From: Chrysoperla carnea
Lineage: Eukaryota; Arthropoda; Insecta; Neuroptera; Chrysopidae
Assembly: GCF_905475395.1 (NCBI RefSeq)
Contig: NC_058338.1
Span: forward strand, 36,710,935 to 36,774,934
Direction: 5' to 3'
DNA length: 64,000 bases
Positions 1 through 11,644 of the stretch are shown here, piece after piece. Positions within the stretch are counted from its first letter, which is position 1. The number at the start of each line of letters is the position of its first letter. The notes under the pieces were generated by a model, which saw nothing but the letters and a program-made list of their open reading frames with translations, did not search any database and had not been told where the DNA came from. The position numbers and the translations under genes were made by a program.

Positions 1-132
1 GTAATTGTTGTTTTGAGTGAAAACACGTCGATTTAAATATCGAGGGGGAAGTTCAAAGATGGTTCCTAGAAAATTTTAGATTTCATCCCTTCGTCTCTAG
101 CCACCTCAACTTTGAAATTTTAAATGGCGCCC

Positions 133-475
133 GCTACTTTGTGATATCTCAATTAAAAAGGCATACAATTATCTCTTCAACCATGATAAAAAAATGAAAT
201 CATTCGATTGATTCTTAAGTTAGACTACACAGAAGATAGAATTCATACCTTCCATCTTCTTCTCTTCGCGGTACCTCATTTGAAAGGGCATGCAATTCTT
301 TCTTCAACCATGATAAAAAAAATGAAATCGATGGATTGGTTTTTAAGATAAATTACCCAGAAGATGAAATTCATTCCTTTCATTAAGAACCAATTGATTG
401 ATTACATTTTTTTACCATGGTTGAAGAGAGAATTGTATGAATATCTTTTCAAATCAGGTATCGCAAAGTAAGGGG
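133..475. repeat. Three-copy repeat cluster (two direct, one inverted)
   Basis: A unit of about 120 bp occurs at 133-254 and again at 262-383 in the same orientation. A third, shorter copy lies inverted at 384-475. All share a core reading CTCTTCAACCATG followed by an A-run and ATGAAATC. The inverted copy abuts copy 2 directly, so 262-475 can fold into a hairpin. I see no coding potential. It is probably a foldback-type element. Confidence 0.7.
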
Positions 476-2511
476 TACCATATAAATATTATCGAAGGTA
501 ATAATTGAGAACTCTAGGATATTTCGAAATAAATTTCTATTTTTGCCCCAATTTCCTAGATCAGTTTTTTGTATTTTATAAATACGTATTTCGACTACCA
601 AGTAGTCATCATCAGTAAGAATTAGCTAGTCGTGATTACTCTTATTATGAATGTTACTCTTTGCTAATTTGGTGGCGGACTGCACCACGTAACTGCAAAT
701 TTATTAAGGGGTACTATTTGAAATTTCAAAGTCGGGGTGGGTGTGAAAATTTTCTATTTCCCATAAATAAATACATTAAAAATAGGTAATATTTAATAAT
801 TGTGTAAGTGATCGCAATACAATTTTATAACTTCATCAGTTTAAAATGATTATACTTAATTGGATATTCTACTCAAAAATTTATATTGTCGGAGGACTGG
901 GAACCACCCTGGGTTCGCTTGTTTTTTATACAGAGTGAACACAGCTGGTGGTATCTCAGTTGACCGATGAACTATCAACGGTTTTGTGGATTTAATCATA
1001 CTTTTTTACTGACTTAACGTTCTCTAAATTATTCAACCATTCTAGATTTAATAGCCCAATTTTTCTACAAATTTATCAAAAACACTAGTATTCTTCTAGA
1101 CAAATGCTCAACAATTTTCAATTGAATATGATGACTAACGATAAATTCAAATTGATAATATCCTTTAAAAATATACTTTCATTTATGGCTTTTTAAAGCC
1201 GATAGTTTATTTTTTTTTTTTTTTGGTAAGTAATATACGATATCAGTTTGCTCGTCAAGAAATAAGAGAGAGTTATTAAGGCGGATTTTAATTCTTTCGA
1301 ATATAAATTTGGTGAATCTTCTTTTTAACCTATCTTCAGCCAACTTTTTCTGTGGTTCTATCATATTTTATTCTGACATTTTCCATGCCAGCATAATGCT
1401 GTTATCTACTAATCGCTTGGAGCTATTTACAATAATAAATATACATTTTTAATCGCCCGACAAAATACAAGGTAATTTTAAGTTTTATGTGTCTGATTTT
1501 GTAAGTGTAGTGTTGTACCTACTGTCTCGTCCTTCAAAGGTTCACTAATAGCCATTTCAAAGACATACATTTCGCCATCCATAATGTACAGGTATAGAAA
1601 TAAATCGGTATTTTTGGATTTAGGATGCTTAAAAAATCAGATATCTGGCCACAGAGTTTATTCAAAGGTATGGGAGACCTCTACGGCCGAGTTAGAAAGT
1701 CTACTACGGGTACAAGAAACGGTCTGTATCTATGATGAAAAAATCAATCCTTGGCAAACAATCTAGCCATATTACGAAACACGAAACGGGAGGTCGAGAC
1801 TCTTCGGGAAAAAAACACCTATTACAAAGAATTTTGAATTTTATTATTTTATTACAATTTATTTATTTATTTATAGCATTGATAATATTTAACACATTGT
1901 TACATGTAATATGAATCGAATTATTTCCACCCACTAATTAATCAATCAATCAGTTACACTACATTCTAAACAAAGAATAACTAACTTGTTTGACATAAAT
2001 ATTGTTGTCAGAATGTTTTATCAATAAAAAACATTAATATTGGTATATTTATTACAATATTAGTTCTTATTAAAGAATTTGTTATTTATTTAATAATTTA
2101 TTTATTAATAATTATTCTGAATCATTTACCTTCGATAATAAATTGTTTACATTGACGAAAAAGTCAAAAAAGTAGTTACTGAAAATAACTGGCTATAGAA
2201 GTCCAAAAATTTATTCATTGAACAATATGCCGCTCTATGCCCACAGTAATTGTCCCGCTTAAACATACAACAATATAGCCAAATAACTTTTTTTGAAATT
2301 TTTATTGTTCTCGGTGTAATATAATGTGCATGTATTATATTATTTCACTGTAATTTCACTGTCTTTTTTAACACTGAGTTACTACATCGAGCTAAAACAA
2401 AAAACGAAACAAAAAATTATAATTCAAAGTCAATTCATTTCTGAGATGTCGTGCAAAATCTTATATGAGTGGCTATATCAAAAAATATATATCGAAACAC
2501 TTTTTAATAAG
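476..2511. other. Intergenic, no supported gene
   Basis: AT-rich sequence with stop codons in all frames. Two short open stretches (1179-1364 on - and 1584-1766 on +) match nothing I recognise. The block around 1640-1800 is less AT-rich than its surroundings and could be a decayed exon or transposon piece. 1855-2110 is almost pure A/T. Confidence 0.5.
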
Positions 2512-2946
2512 GGAAAACAAACAATTGACTGAGTTACTTGTTGAAATAACATTTATAGAAAGTGTTGAATTACAGTTTTGCATCCTTTTTTATAAATTAG
2601 AAGAGTTTAAAAACCAGCACAATTTGTTTTATTTGGTTTTCGGTAATTTCGAAATAAATTTCTATAATTTTTTTACGAAAATAATTCACAAGACAGGACT
2701 CAAGATCCAATTGATCTATGCTGCTCATTTACAGAATCAATTTACTTTTTTTTGATATCTCTTTTCGTTTTCAAGGTATCTTGTTGACAGACAGACGGGC
2801 AGACAAACGGAATTGAAATTATTAGCTGATTGTGTGAACACCTTTACCAAAAATTTGTTCGTAGAATCAATATTTTTAAGCGTTACAAACTTGGGTCTAA
2901 ACTTAGTATACTTTAAAATATATTTCATATATACAGGGTATAAAAA
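2512..2946 (+). repeat. Dispersed repeat family A, copy 1
   Basis: First of seven long copies in this window. It starts with the shared end ACAATTGACTGAGTTA and finishes with a CATATATACAGGGTATAAAA-type end. In between is the family hallmark block: a CAGACGGGCAGACAAACGG tract followed by TTTACCAAAAATTTGTTCGTAG and GTTACAAACTTGGGTCTAAACTTAGTATACTTT. This copy is internally shortened (about 435 bp against 480-590 bp for most others). Short open stretches on both strands here are by-products of the repeat. Confidence 0.85.
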
Positions 2947-3256
2947 TAGAATGATTAAATCGATGTTGATAAAGTTGCTGTACACTCCATCTATGAATAG
3001 TTAAAGTAGATTAAAAAATACATATAGAATGAGCAGAAAAGATATATCATTATTATAATATGCGTTTGCTGTTGTTAATATGTAAAGTTGAAATGCAAAA
3101 CTTCTGTTTTTAATAAATCTAGTAGGAATGTAAACTGTCGATAGATTGTCAACAAACTTTAAGATTTGTAATCTAACGCGTTTACATTCGTAAATTTATA
3201 AACTAACAATTTTTATCAGTCAAATAATAATTTAATAGCGGCCGGTGATTTAAGTC

Positions 3257-3850
3257 AGATGGCGCTATATTAAAAATACAAACGTTTCATATAAGATAAC
3301 CACCACATGTTGCTAAGGTTAAGGTATCACCTAAATTTATTTTGTAATAAAGGAAATACAGTGAAATTCAATTGTTCTTACTTTTTCAATTTTTGGTGTT
3401 AGCTTCTCATTTTATAGTCGAAATATTATTTTATTGCAAATTATTTGTCTATTATTTGACAGTCACAATTATCTGTTATTTCCAAACGATTCTAACAGAT
3501 AGCGATATCTGTTGACTGGATTGAGTAAGTATTCAATAGATGGCGCTATGTTAAAAATACAAACGTTTCATATAAGCTACAATTTAATCGCATAACCCCC
3601 ACGTGTTGCTGAGGCTTAGGTATAACCTAAATTTATTTTGTAATAAACGAAATACAGTGATATTCAATTGTTCTTATTTTTTCAATTTTTGGTGTTGGCA
3701 TAGCCGGCCACGTGTTACTTAGACGGAAGTATAAATTAAATGCATATTATAGTGAAGAGAATACAGTGAAATTATTCCTGCTTCAATAGTTTACTACAAT
3801 GTAATATAACAAGAACCTTAGCCACAGCAACGCGTGGCCGGGTCTGCTAG
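3257..3850 (+). mobile_element. Helitron-like 3' end with internal direct repeat
   Basis: A block beginning AGATGGCGCTAT occurs twice in direct orientation (3257-3400 and 3538-3696, about 85% alike by eye). The stretch ends in CTGCTAG at 3844-3850, followed by T. Twelve bases before that end is a hairpin, GCCAC-N8-GTGGC (3821-3838). A short GC-rich hairpin 10-12 nt before a terminal CTAG followed by T is the known 3' signature of Helitron rolling-circle transposons. No RepHel protein is encoded, so this would be a non-autonomous copy. The 5' end is not identified. Confidence 0.5.
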
Positions 3851-4643
3851 TATATTTAAAATTACGACTGAAAATCGCCAGATAAAGTGACAATTAGCCA
3901 TTGTTAGTTTATAAACCTACGAAAATAAAAGCGTTAAATTGTAAATCTTATTGTTCGTCCACAAACCATCATCAGTTTAGAATCTGACTAGATTTATGAT
4001 AAACTAACGATTCTTACCATAATACCTTTTACATAAACATTATAAACTTTGTATGTAAAATGTAGATATATTTAGTATCCTAATACTCATGATACGCATC
4101 GCGTACACAACGTTTTATTATTATGTCATTGCGTAGCGGCATCAAATTGAGCATGCACGCACGTATATGTATCATACGTGTTTATATAGAATGTCTCAAA
4201 AGTCACTAGACAACAGATGTTGATTAATTTTTTCTTTCGGATTGGATCATGGAAATCTGGTTTCATATCTGCTATCATCATGAGATAATGATTGGAAAAA
4301 AATCGATAATTTTAGACTTGTTCACGTAATCTGAAATATTCAAAATTTGTCTTATTCTAAAAGATAAAATGGTTTCCATATGTATATTTGTTCTCGTCAA
4401 CATGTATCCATGAATACATATATTTCTTTTGCCGCCGTATATGATTGTTAATGTTTGTGGTTCCATGTCCTTGTCTTACACTTGTTTATAATTATTGTCT
4501 TGCAATAAGACAATTTGTCCAAAATTTATTTAAAAATTTCAATTTTTTAAAATGTTTTTTTAGACAGCTCTATGTGTAGGGTGTTTGAAATGTCCCAGAA
4601 AAATACCTCGGATTTCAAATTCTCTTAAAAATGATATTTTAAC
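3851..4643. other. Intergenic, nothing recognised
   Basis: AT-rich sequence between the Helitron-like end and the hAT element. No coding, RNA or repeat signal stands out. Confidence 0.4.
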
Positions 4644-5398
4644 TAGGGGCGGATCAACTTAAGGGTTTTTAGGTTGCAGCTTAGGGCCCCGTGGATACAA
4701 AAGATCTCCAGCCTTCGTTGAAAACATAATATAAATTGTTAATGGATTCGCAAGACAAAAGTATGGAACACGTAGATCTGGAAAGTGTACTAAATATTAT
4801 TGATTATTATCTAGATGACGTGATCGATCATTTAGTGAATGAGTGGATTCAATTAAAATCTTACTACAGTCTAAGCCAGAATCTTACACCTCTTGCAGTG
4901 AAATTTTTATGCTAATTTATGAAAAAAAACTTGTTGACGTTTTTCAAAAGATTATTTTACTTTAAAGATTATTTTTAACTTTGCCAATCACTAGCTCTGA
5001 AGCTCTTTCTCCATGAAATATATAGAAAACATACATAGGACAATAACGTCGAACTATCGACTAAGTCATTTATCAGTCCTTTCTAAACACTGCGATCTAA
5101 CAAAGAAGTTACAATGTGATGAACAAATAAAGGAATTTGTAGCACAAAATTCAGAAAAGCTGCTTTATAATTTATATATATCAAAACTGCACATAACTTG
5201 CCATTTTTTCTGCAATAATGTCGTACAGTCAGTTGCTGTTTGTATATACAAACACTAAGTCATTTTTTTCTATACCGTATACCTACATCAATACAGAAAC
5301 AATTTTTTAGTTAACTGGCAATTAGTTAATTAAGAGTAATTAAGCAGGTCGCTAAGTAGTATTAGCTCAGGGTCCCACAAATTCATAATCCGCCCCTA
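4644..5398 (+). mobile_element. Non-autonomous hAT-superfamily element
   Basis: The element is bounded by perfect 11-bp inverted ends, TAGGGGCGGAT at 4644-4654 and ATCCGCCCCTA at 5388-5398. These GGGGCGGAT ends are typical of hAT transposons related to zinc-finger MYM/TTF-type transposases. Inside lies the C-terminal end of such a transposase (5013-5258), so this is an internally deleted relic of an autonomous copy. A second open frame, 4742-4915 (57 codons, acidic), may come from an upstream part of the same gene. I find no clear 8-bp target duplication, which suggests age or imprecise ends. Confidence 0.75.
5013..5258 (+). pseudogene. hAT transposase C-terminal remnant
   Basis: An 81-codon open frame. 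Residues 8-50 follow the C-terminal dimerisation region of hAT transposases: an I-x-R-T-I-T-S-N-Y-R-L-S-x-L-S-V-L-S core, then D-L-T-K-K-L, then a D-E-x-I-K-E-F-V-A end. In intact transposases this segment follows the catalytic core and mediates multimerisation. No catalytic part, zinc finger or usual upstream region is present here. The ATG at 5013 is probably not a real start. The frame lies inside an element with hAT-type inverted ends, which supports the call. Confidence 0.7.
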
Positions 5399-6829
5399 TG
5401 TATAGAGAAAAACTTTAATTTAGTAAATTGTTCCTCACATGAACAAATTTTTTTAAATAGGTACTGATCATTTTTCGAGAGATTAATAGATTTGGCATTT
5501 ATTTTGTTGGAAACATTTTTCGAAAGCTAACTAAACATTACAAAAATTATTTTATCGTTTCGGTACTTTTCGAACACCTCGTATTTGATCTAATAATATG
5601 CTACGAGTGCCTACCGTAGTTACTTGATTTATGATTTGTTTATTGTATGCAAACGAGTTTTATAATTTGTTCATGTCATTGTTAAATTATATTATTTGAT
5701 AGGTATTAGTTGTTAAGTTTTTTTTATTTCTTAATTTACATATGAAATGACATCTAATTATATTTCTGTATTCATCTATAGTCGTGCGTCGTTGCTATAA
5801 ATAATAAATTTGAACTAGTTGATGACTTATTATTATATAATTGCCTATTAAAGAAAATTATTACGTAATGTCTAGAATATTTAATTAGTTATGCAGTAGA
5901 ATTTCGATAATCGGAAACGTTCAGTAATCGAAACACTTTCCACATCGCTCTCTACAATCACTCAAAAATTACTTACACTCTATGTCACAATAATCACTTT
6001 TTGTGTCACTCAAGCGTATGTATATATCATACGCAATGAATGAGAAAAAGTTAGTTTCACAACACCATTTGTATTATTTTTATGCCTTCATATTGTATTT
6101 TCATCCAATTGATACATGTCCTGCGATTTTTAGTTTTACCGGGAAGTTACATACCTTAATTTTTAAATAAAAAATTAGTAAATTAATTACACGGAGGCCA
6201 ACAGATAAACAAGAAAGCGAATTGATAAAAACTAAATTATGATATTAAATAGAAAACAGCTTCGTAAAAATAAGTGGAAAAACAGCAAAATCTTTTTTCA
6301 CAATTTTTTCGGCTAATCCGCTTGGCATGAATCAAAGAAGTCCGGGTTCGAGTCCTGGTGCAAGTATATTTTTAAAATTCTCTTTAATTATGATTTCTCG
6401 GCAAGTTTACGCCGTTGTATCATAAAAAAATCAATTATATAACCGAAAGGCTTTGACATTTAAAAATTGTATGCAAGCTAGTGAAAAAAGCATAAATTAA
6501 AAAAAAGTAATGATATACATTTATTTTTGTAAAAATAGTTGCGGAATAAATATGCAATATATTTGAAATTCAATCCCGTTCATGTTGGAAAATTAATTAT
6601 CGGAAAATATGCAAAGTGTTTGGCATTAATGCAAGGTTGTTATAACACATTTTTTCAATGTTCCATAATTTAAAAAATCTTTTTTTCATTAAAAATGAAT
6701 GAATGCACAATTTTTTCATGTACGAATTCATTGTAACATTATTTTAAACCACTGTCAAGAAACGCAAATCTGATAATTAGAGGAAGGGAGGGCAAGATGG
6801 AGTTTCCATGTATTATAAAAAAAAAAAAA
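5399..6829. other. Intergenic with one tRNA-like B-box fragment
   Basis: AT-rich. Around 6311-6366 there is a piece with a pol III B-box (GGGTTCGAGTCCTGG at 6344-6358), the T-arm of a decayed tRNA or the head of a tRNA-derived SINE. No matching acceptor stem or A-box is intact. Nothing else is recognised. Confidence 0.45.
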
Positions 6830-6947
6830 GCAACAACTCACAGTGTTTTCAAGCGATCACCCACCCTAGAACTAAGTGTGCTTAATGTTGCTTAACTTCA
6901 GTGATCGGGTGAGAATTATTGTTTCAATGTGACGTATGGCAATGACG
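6830..6947 (-). pseudogene. 5S rRNA-like pseudogene
   Basis: Read on the minus strand, 118 bp line up end to end with arthropod 5S rRNA (about 120 nt). The internal promoter core is the best-preserved part: CCGATCACTGAAGTTAAGCA (box A region) and, further on, TTAGTTCTAGGGTGGGTGATCGCTTG cut into its box C pieces. Many substitutions are spread along it, including in normally invariant stems, so I judge it a pseudogene rather than a working gene. Directly after its 3' end the minus strand carries a run of T residues, which resembles a pol III terminator. No second copy is present here, so it is not part of a 5S array. Confidence 0.75.
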
Positions 6948-8081
6948 TGAGCTCCATAATTGGTTTACCGAAAAAAGTGCTCAAGAAAAGAAATTTTCAC
7001 TTCAAAAATTCTATTTAACTTGAGTATTTTGCACCCATCCAACAAATGATTAAGCTTGAAAATATCTTATACTGTTTACAATGTCACATTTGATATTAGA
7101 GCATCTTCATAATTTATTATTCTAATAGTTTAATCATATTACTACTTACTGATTATGTAACATCTTGTTGAAACAACAACGTTAATTAGTGACGAACATA
7201 CGTCCTTGACTTTATGGCATACATATATATATATATATCTTAGTACATATGTGCTTATATATCAATACACTGCAAATATACAGTGTGGCCATTTATTCCT
7301 TAGCCAATCTTGAGAAATATCTGGTAGGCTAAGTTGAATTCCAAAAAAACAAAAAAATTGGACTCAAAGATCATACCTTATAGTTTGAATTTGACCTTGT
7401 GAGTCGTTTGAAAGTCAAATCTGGATTGTTTCTAATAAAAGATTAAATATTTATTGGAATTTAGTAATGGAGTTATAAAAAAGCGAATGTTCGTTGGTCT
7501 AAACATGCCTTCCTTAAATTCAGAACAATTTTTATTTTCTCGTCTCCACCTTATCTTTATTCGTTGTGTGCGTAGTCATGGTAGGGACAATAAAATCGAT
7601 GCCAACACTTCCAGTGAAAAATTTTGGCGTTAAACGGGGCTGTTATTACTAATTTGCAGTTCTTTACATGTTAATGTTATAGAAATGTCAAATTAAAATT
7701 ATTGTAAAACACGAATTAATTAAACTTAATGCATTAAAAATTGTGAAAATAAGAAATCAAATTGCACAAATATTATTTTTCAAATGTATATTATCATAAT
7801 TATTTATTTAAATTTGTGAGACAATAATATTAAATTTTCAATGTAATTATTAAATGCAATCCATACAATTATGTTTTATGCATCCATACAATTCTATAAT
7901 TAAAGTAGTGTATCGTTACCATGGAAACGAAACTCACGCACGGAACGAATAGCGTATTTTTTATTATCTTCAAAATTATGCATTAGAATATAATAAAATA
8001 AGGGTTAAAATAATATATAAAATATAAAAAGCAAATCATGAAAGTTCATTGTTCAAGTAATTATCATATTAGTTATTCATT
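6948..8081. other. Intergenic, nothing recognised
   Basis: AT-rich with a short (TA)n tract at about 7221-7238. No open frame of note and no clear repeat termini. Confidence 0.4.
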
Positions 8082-8670
8082 AAAACAAACAATTGACTGA
8101 GTTAATTAATGAACATATGTATAGACCGTGTTGATTACGCAATCGTTTCTTTTGTTTTGTACGTCATGTAAGTAAAGAAAGATAACCACTATTACACACA
8201 AAGTAATAAGAGTATCTTTTCTCTTACTTACTCAGTGGCTATAGTATATCCTATTAACAAACAAACACATACATAATACATGTAACATACAAATTTAAAA
8301 TATATAAAGATCAACCGTTATGTTTATTAAAAAATGGACATAACAAAAAATGTTTCAAACCAAAGTTATTTATTTTTTATAAGGAACATTTTTTATATTT
8401 AAACCTTTTTGTAGAACCCAAGTCTCAATTGCCCTATGTTGAGGATTTACGAACTCTTATTGCATTTTACTTCCTGAGCGCGCTATACAAATTTTAATTG
8501 ATATCTCTTTTCGTTTTTGAGTTATAGTGTTGACGGACGGGCAACCGGAAATGGACTAAATAGGTGATTTTATGAACACTTAAAATTATGTTCTTAGCAC
8601 AATATTCTTAACCTATTTGTAAGACTAAACTTAGTATACTTTGATATATTTCATATATACATGATATGAA
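8082..8670 (+). repeat. Dispersed repeat family A, copy 2
   Basis: Begins AAACAAACAATTGACTGAG and ends at a CATATATACATGATATGAAA tail. It carries the family block GGACGGGCAACCGGAAATGG, then TAGGTGATTTTATGAACAC and CTTAGTATACTTTGATAT. The 5' half (TAGACCGTGTTGATTACGC) matches the reverse complement of the same region in copies 4, 5 and 7. It is near full length for the family. Confidence 0.85.
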
Positions 8671-11102
8671 AACGTATAGGTTGGCTTATTTCTGTTTCCT
8701 GGTTGCATACAATCCTTTCTTGCACAGAATTAGTTGAAAAAAAAGTGTATAAAGGCCCCAAATGGTGTTAAACCAATAATTCACTAATTATTAGAGCTTT
8801 TATTCGTGACCTTTAAACTACATTCTTTCTACAGTGCATTCAGCGATCGATGCCTGATCGATCGACTTTGTCCAAACTAAGACAATGAAATAAATACAAA
8901 TATGCCACACAAAATTAAAATTTTAAAAGGCAATCAATCATAATGATGACCTTAACTTTGAACATAACCTTGAAGAGTTTCCGAGATCAATTTTAAATTT
9001 TAATATCTTACCCTTCTTCTAAGCAACTTTATTTAATAATTTTTTTTCGATATCTCAAACCATCTCTGATGCTAGACGAAATATTAAGAATCGGCCTTAT
9101 TTGTCTATTTGTAGTAGGCTGAGTTTAAAGTTCAGATTTCGGTTAAGTATTATAATAAATAACGAAAATATAAGCATGTCTTCATCATAAACGTGACACA
9201 CTGTATCAAAAAAATCAAGTCTTTTACTGAAAGTTTATACCGTGCTCTAATTTCCTTAAGTTTATAGTCAAGCTAGCTTTTAATAATATTCTTATCTAAA
9301 TACCGCCCAATGAGTAGGTACTATAAGGTACTTCATCATATTTATGGTTTTATACAATTGGTCAACCAATCTACAACACATTTCATATTTCAATTTTAGA
9401 CATTTAGTCCGTGGGACAGCACCGTTTTTATTAAATGATTAATACATACTTCTTCAGTGGTTGGTTTCTTTTTGGGAAGTCTACCGAACTTTCTCTACAA
9501 CTTTTTCGAAATTACAGCGTTTTAAAATGAGCATGATAGTTTAATATTTAAGCTATCGGTCTGAAATGACACAATGACCACTTGATAACATTAATAATTA
9601 TTAAACAATTCATCAAATGTGAACTATGTATGTATTGAAAAACAAAAATACATTAGAAGGGCGTTCCCAAAAAGCATGTTTTCTAAGAATCATCTTTAAA
9701 TCGTGGATATGCATTCTCAGCAGATAATTTCTTAATCCCCCTTATGGAATTAACTTTAGAAATTTGAGCTGTTAAAGTTTGCTTTATTATATAACAAAGC
9801 TAATTTGCTCAAGATTAATTTGGAAAACTAATATTCATAACTTAACAGCATGACAAATATTTTCCTATAAAGAAAATTATAATAAGCGACACTTGTTTTT
9901 TTTCTATAACAAGTAAAAATTTCAAAATTTAAACAATCCCCGAGAAAATTTTCGGGTACGGAGCCCTTAACTTGCACTTGAAACGTATCTAAGAACACTC
10001 TCAAATAAATTACCTTTTTGCTTAAAGCCTTCTACTAATTGAACCGATTTTGAGAATCATGGCTTATTTTTAGTTGTTCCGGGTACGGAACCCTAAAATA
10101 GCACTTGAAACATAGACACAGACAGACACATAGCGATTAAACTCATAACAAATCTTTTTTTTGGCTCGAGGGTTTCTATAAGAGATTTTCTCTAAATATT
10201 TAGCCATCAATATTTCAAAAACTATGGTTTATATCGAAAAATTTTATTCTTAATTTTCTTCTAATTTTCTCAAGTTCTAACAAAGTCCACCATCAAAATT
10301 GACACGTCTCGAATATTTTCTTACCCAGTTACCCAAGTTTATCGAATAAAATATTTTGTTGTTTAATAATTATTAATATCAAGTTTTATATCCGACAAAT
10401 TCCCTGCTGCGTTTTTTCAGACCTATAGCTTAAATGTGGTATGGATAGAAAGTTTGGTAGACTCGGCCAAAGGAAGCCAATCAGGAAGTTTCAAGTATGT
10501 ATTAATCGGTTAATAAAAAGAGTGCTGCCTAGTGGACTATAAATTGCTTGCCAATTAAATTATGCATGTAAAAATACATAAGATATTATTTGCACATTAT
10601 AATTATTATTCAATAGTTGTTTTCAGTCACAGTATGTAGGTACAATTTTTGTGTGATAAGTTTTGTTGACACGTGTGGGAAAATTTTGTTTTACGTAGGA
10701 AAACTCCATATGTTTTACTTATAATAATACATTGTAATTGTGGCAATAATGTCACAATTCAATTTTTTTTTACTGATAGGTACATGTGTTTCATGTGATA
10801 ATTTTAGCAGCAATTATAATAGAGTGGCAGGTACTAATAGAAAATTTGTGCCAATCGGACAGCGTACGCCCTTAAGAATTTTGATTGTTTGAAAGATATT
10901 GATAAACGTTGGCGTATATTTAATTGAAATAATTTTCTAACATGAAACATTTAATTATTTCTCGATTTTCATATTTCGACTTTATTTTATGCCATTGACG
11001 GCATAATACACTAAAACTAATTCCAGGAAGTTTATCACTACTGAAAAGACTGAAAAAGAGAGGAAAAATTACGACAGGAAAAAAATTAAATAAAAACAAC
11101 TG
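8671..11102. other. Intergenic with degraded repeats
   Basis: No gene supported. 9658-9770 (GGGCGTTCCCAAAAAGCATG) is a partial direct repeat of 12716-12860 (GGACGTTCCCAAAAAATCACG), so both belong to one dispersed element. 9950-10140 contains two CGGGTACGGA(A/G)CCCTTAA-type blocks followed by ACAGACAGACACA, a pattern common in insect interspersed repeats. Confidence 0.45.
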
Positions 11103-11644
11103 AAAGTAAACAATTAACTGAGTTAATTATTGAAATACCTGTGAAGAATATGAATATTACGGTTGTATAAACATTATTCACAGTTCAATTTATGGCAACA
11201 AATTGACAAAACTCAATCGTTCCATCATCCTTGATGGAGCATAGCATTTAGTTTTGCTCAATTATTATCGCTGCAATTGTACCGTTTTCGCGCCCGGATT
11301 CAAAACTGCGCAGTTTTCCAATCTACATGTAACGATGTGCGTAACGTAGTGTGTAGACCAGCCTTTACGGTTTACAAAATGGGTCTTACGGACCCAAGAA
11401 TCAATTACCTTCTGTTGCTTATTTACGAACTCAAACTTTTTTTTTTCGTTTGTCTTGAACACGCTATAAAAATTTTGATATCTCTTTCTGACAGGCAGAC
11501 GGACAGACAAACGGAAGTGGACTAATTAGGGGATTTATAAACCCAATTTTGTTCGTATCATTGATATTTCTAAGCTTTACAAATGGGACTAAAATTAGTA
11601 TACCTTGATATACGAGTATATTTGATATATACAGGGCATAAAAT
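11103..11644 (+). repeat. Dispersed repeat family A, copy 3
   Basis: Begins with AAACAATTAACTGAGTTAAT and ends at TACAGGGCATAAAA. It contains the family's purine tract (GGCAGACGGACAGACAAACG), GGACTAATTAGGGGATTTAT and the terminal TTAGTATACCTTGATATA. Open frames of about 80 codons on both strands at 11265-11525 fall entirely inside this repeat and are not genes. Confidence 0.85.

Noticed and set aside
2326-3004. Several short frames on both strands
   Set aside because: Most overlap family A copy 1, codon use is random and no family is recognisable.
4742-4915. Independent small gene of 57 codons
   Set aside because: It lies inside a hAT element and is better read as a fragment of the same transposase region or chance.
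6830-6947. Functional 5S rRNA gene
   Set aside because: Too many substitutions in conserved stems, and only a single isolated copy.
11265-11525. Two overlapping ~80-codon frames on opposite strands
   Set aside because: Both lie inside copy 3 of the dispersed family A and include its purine tract, so they are repeat by-products.
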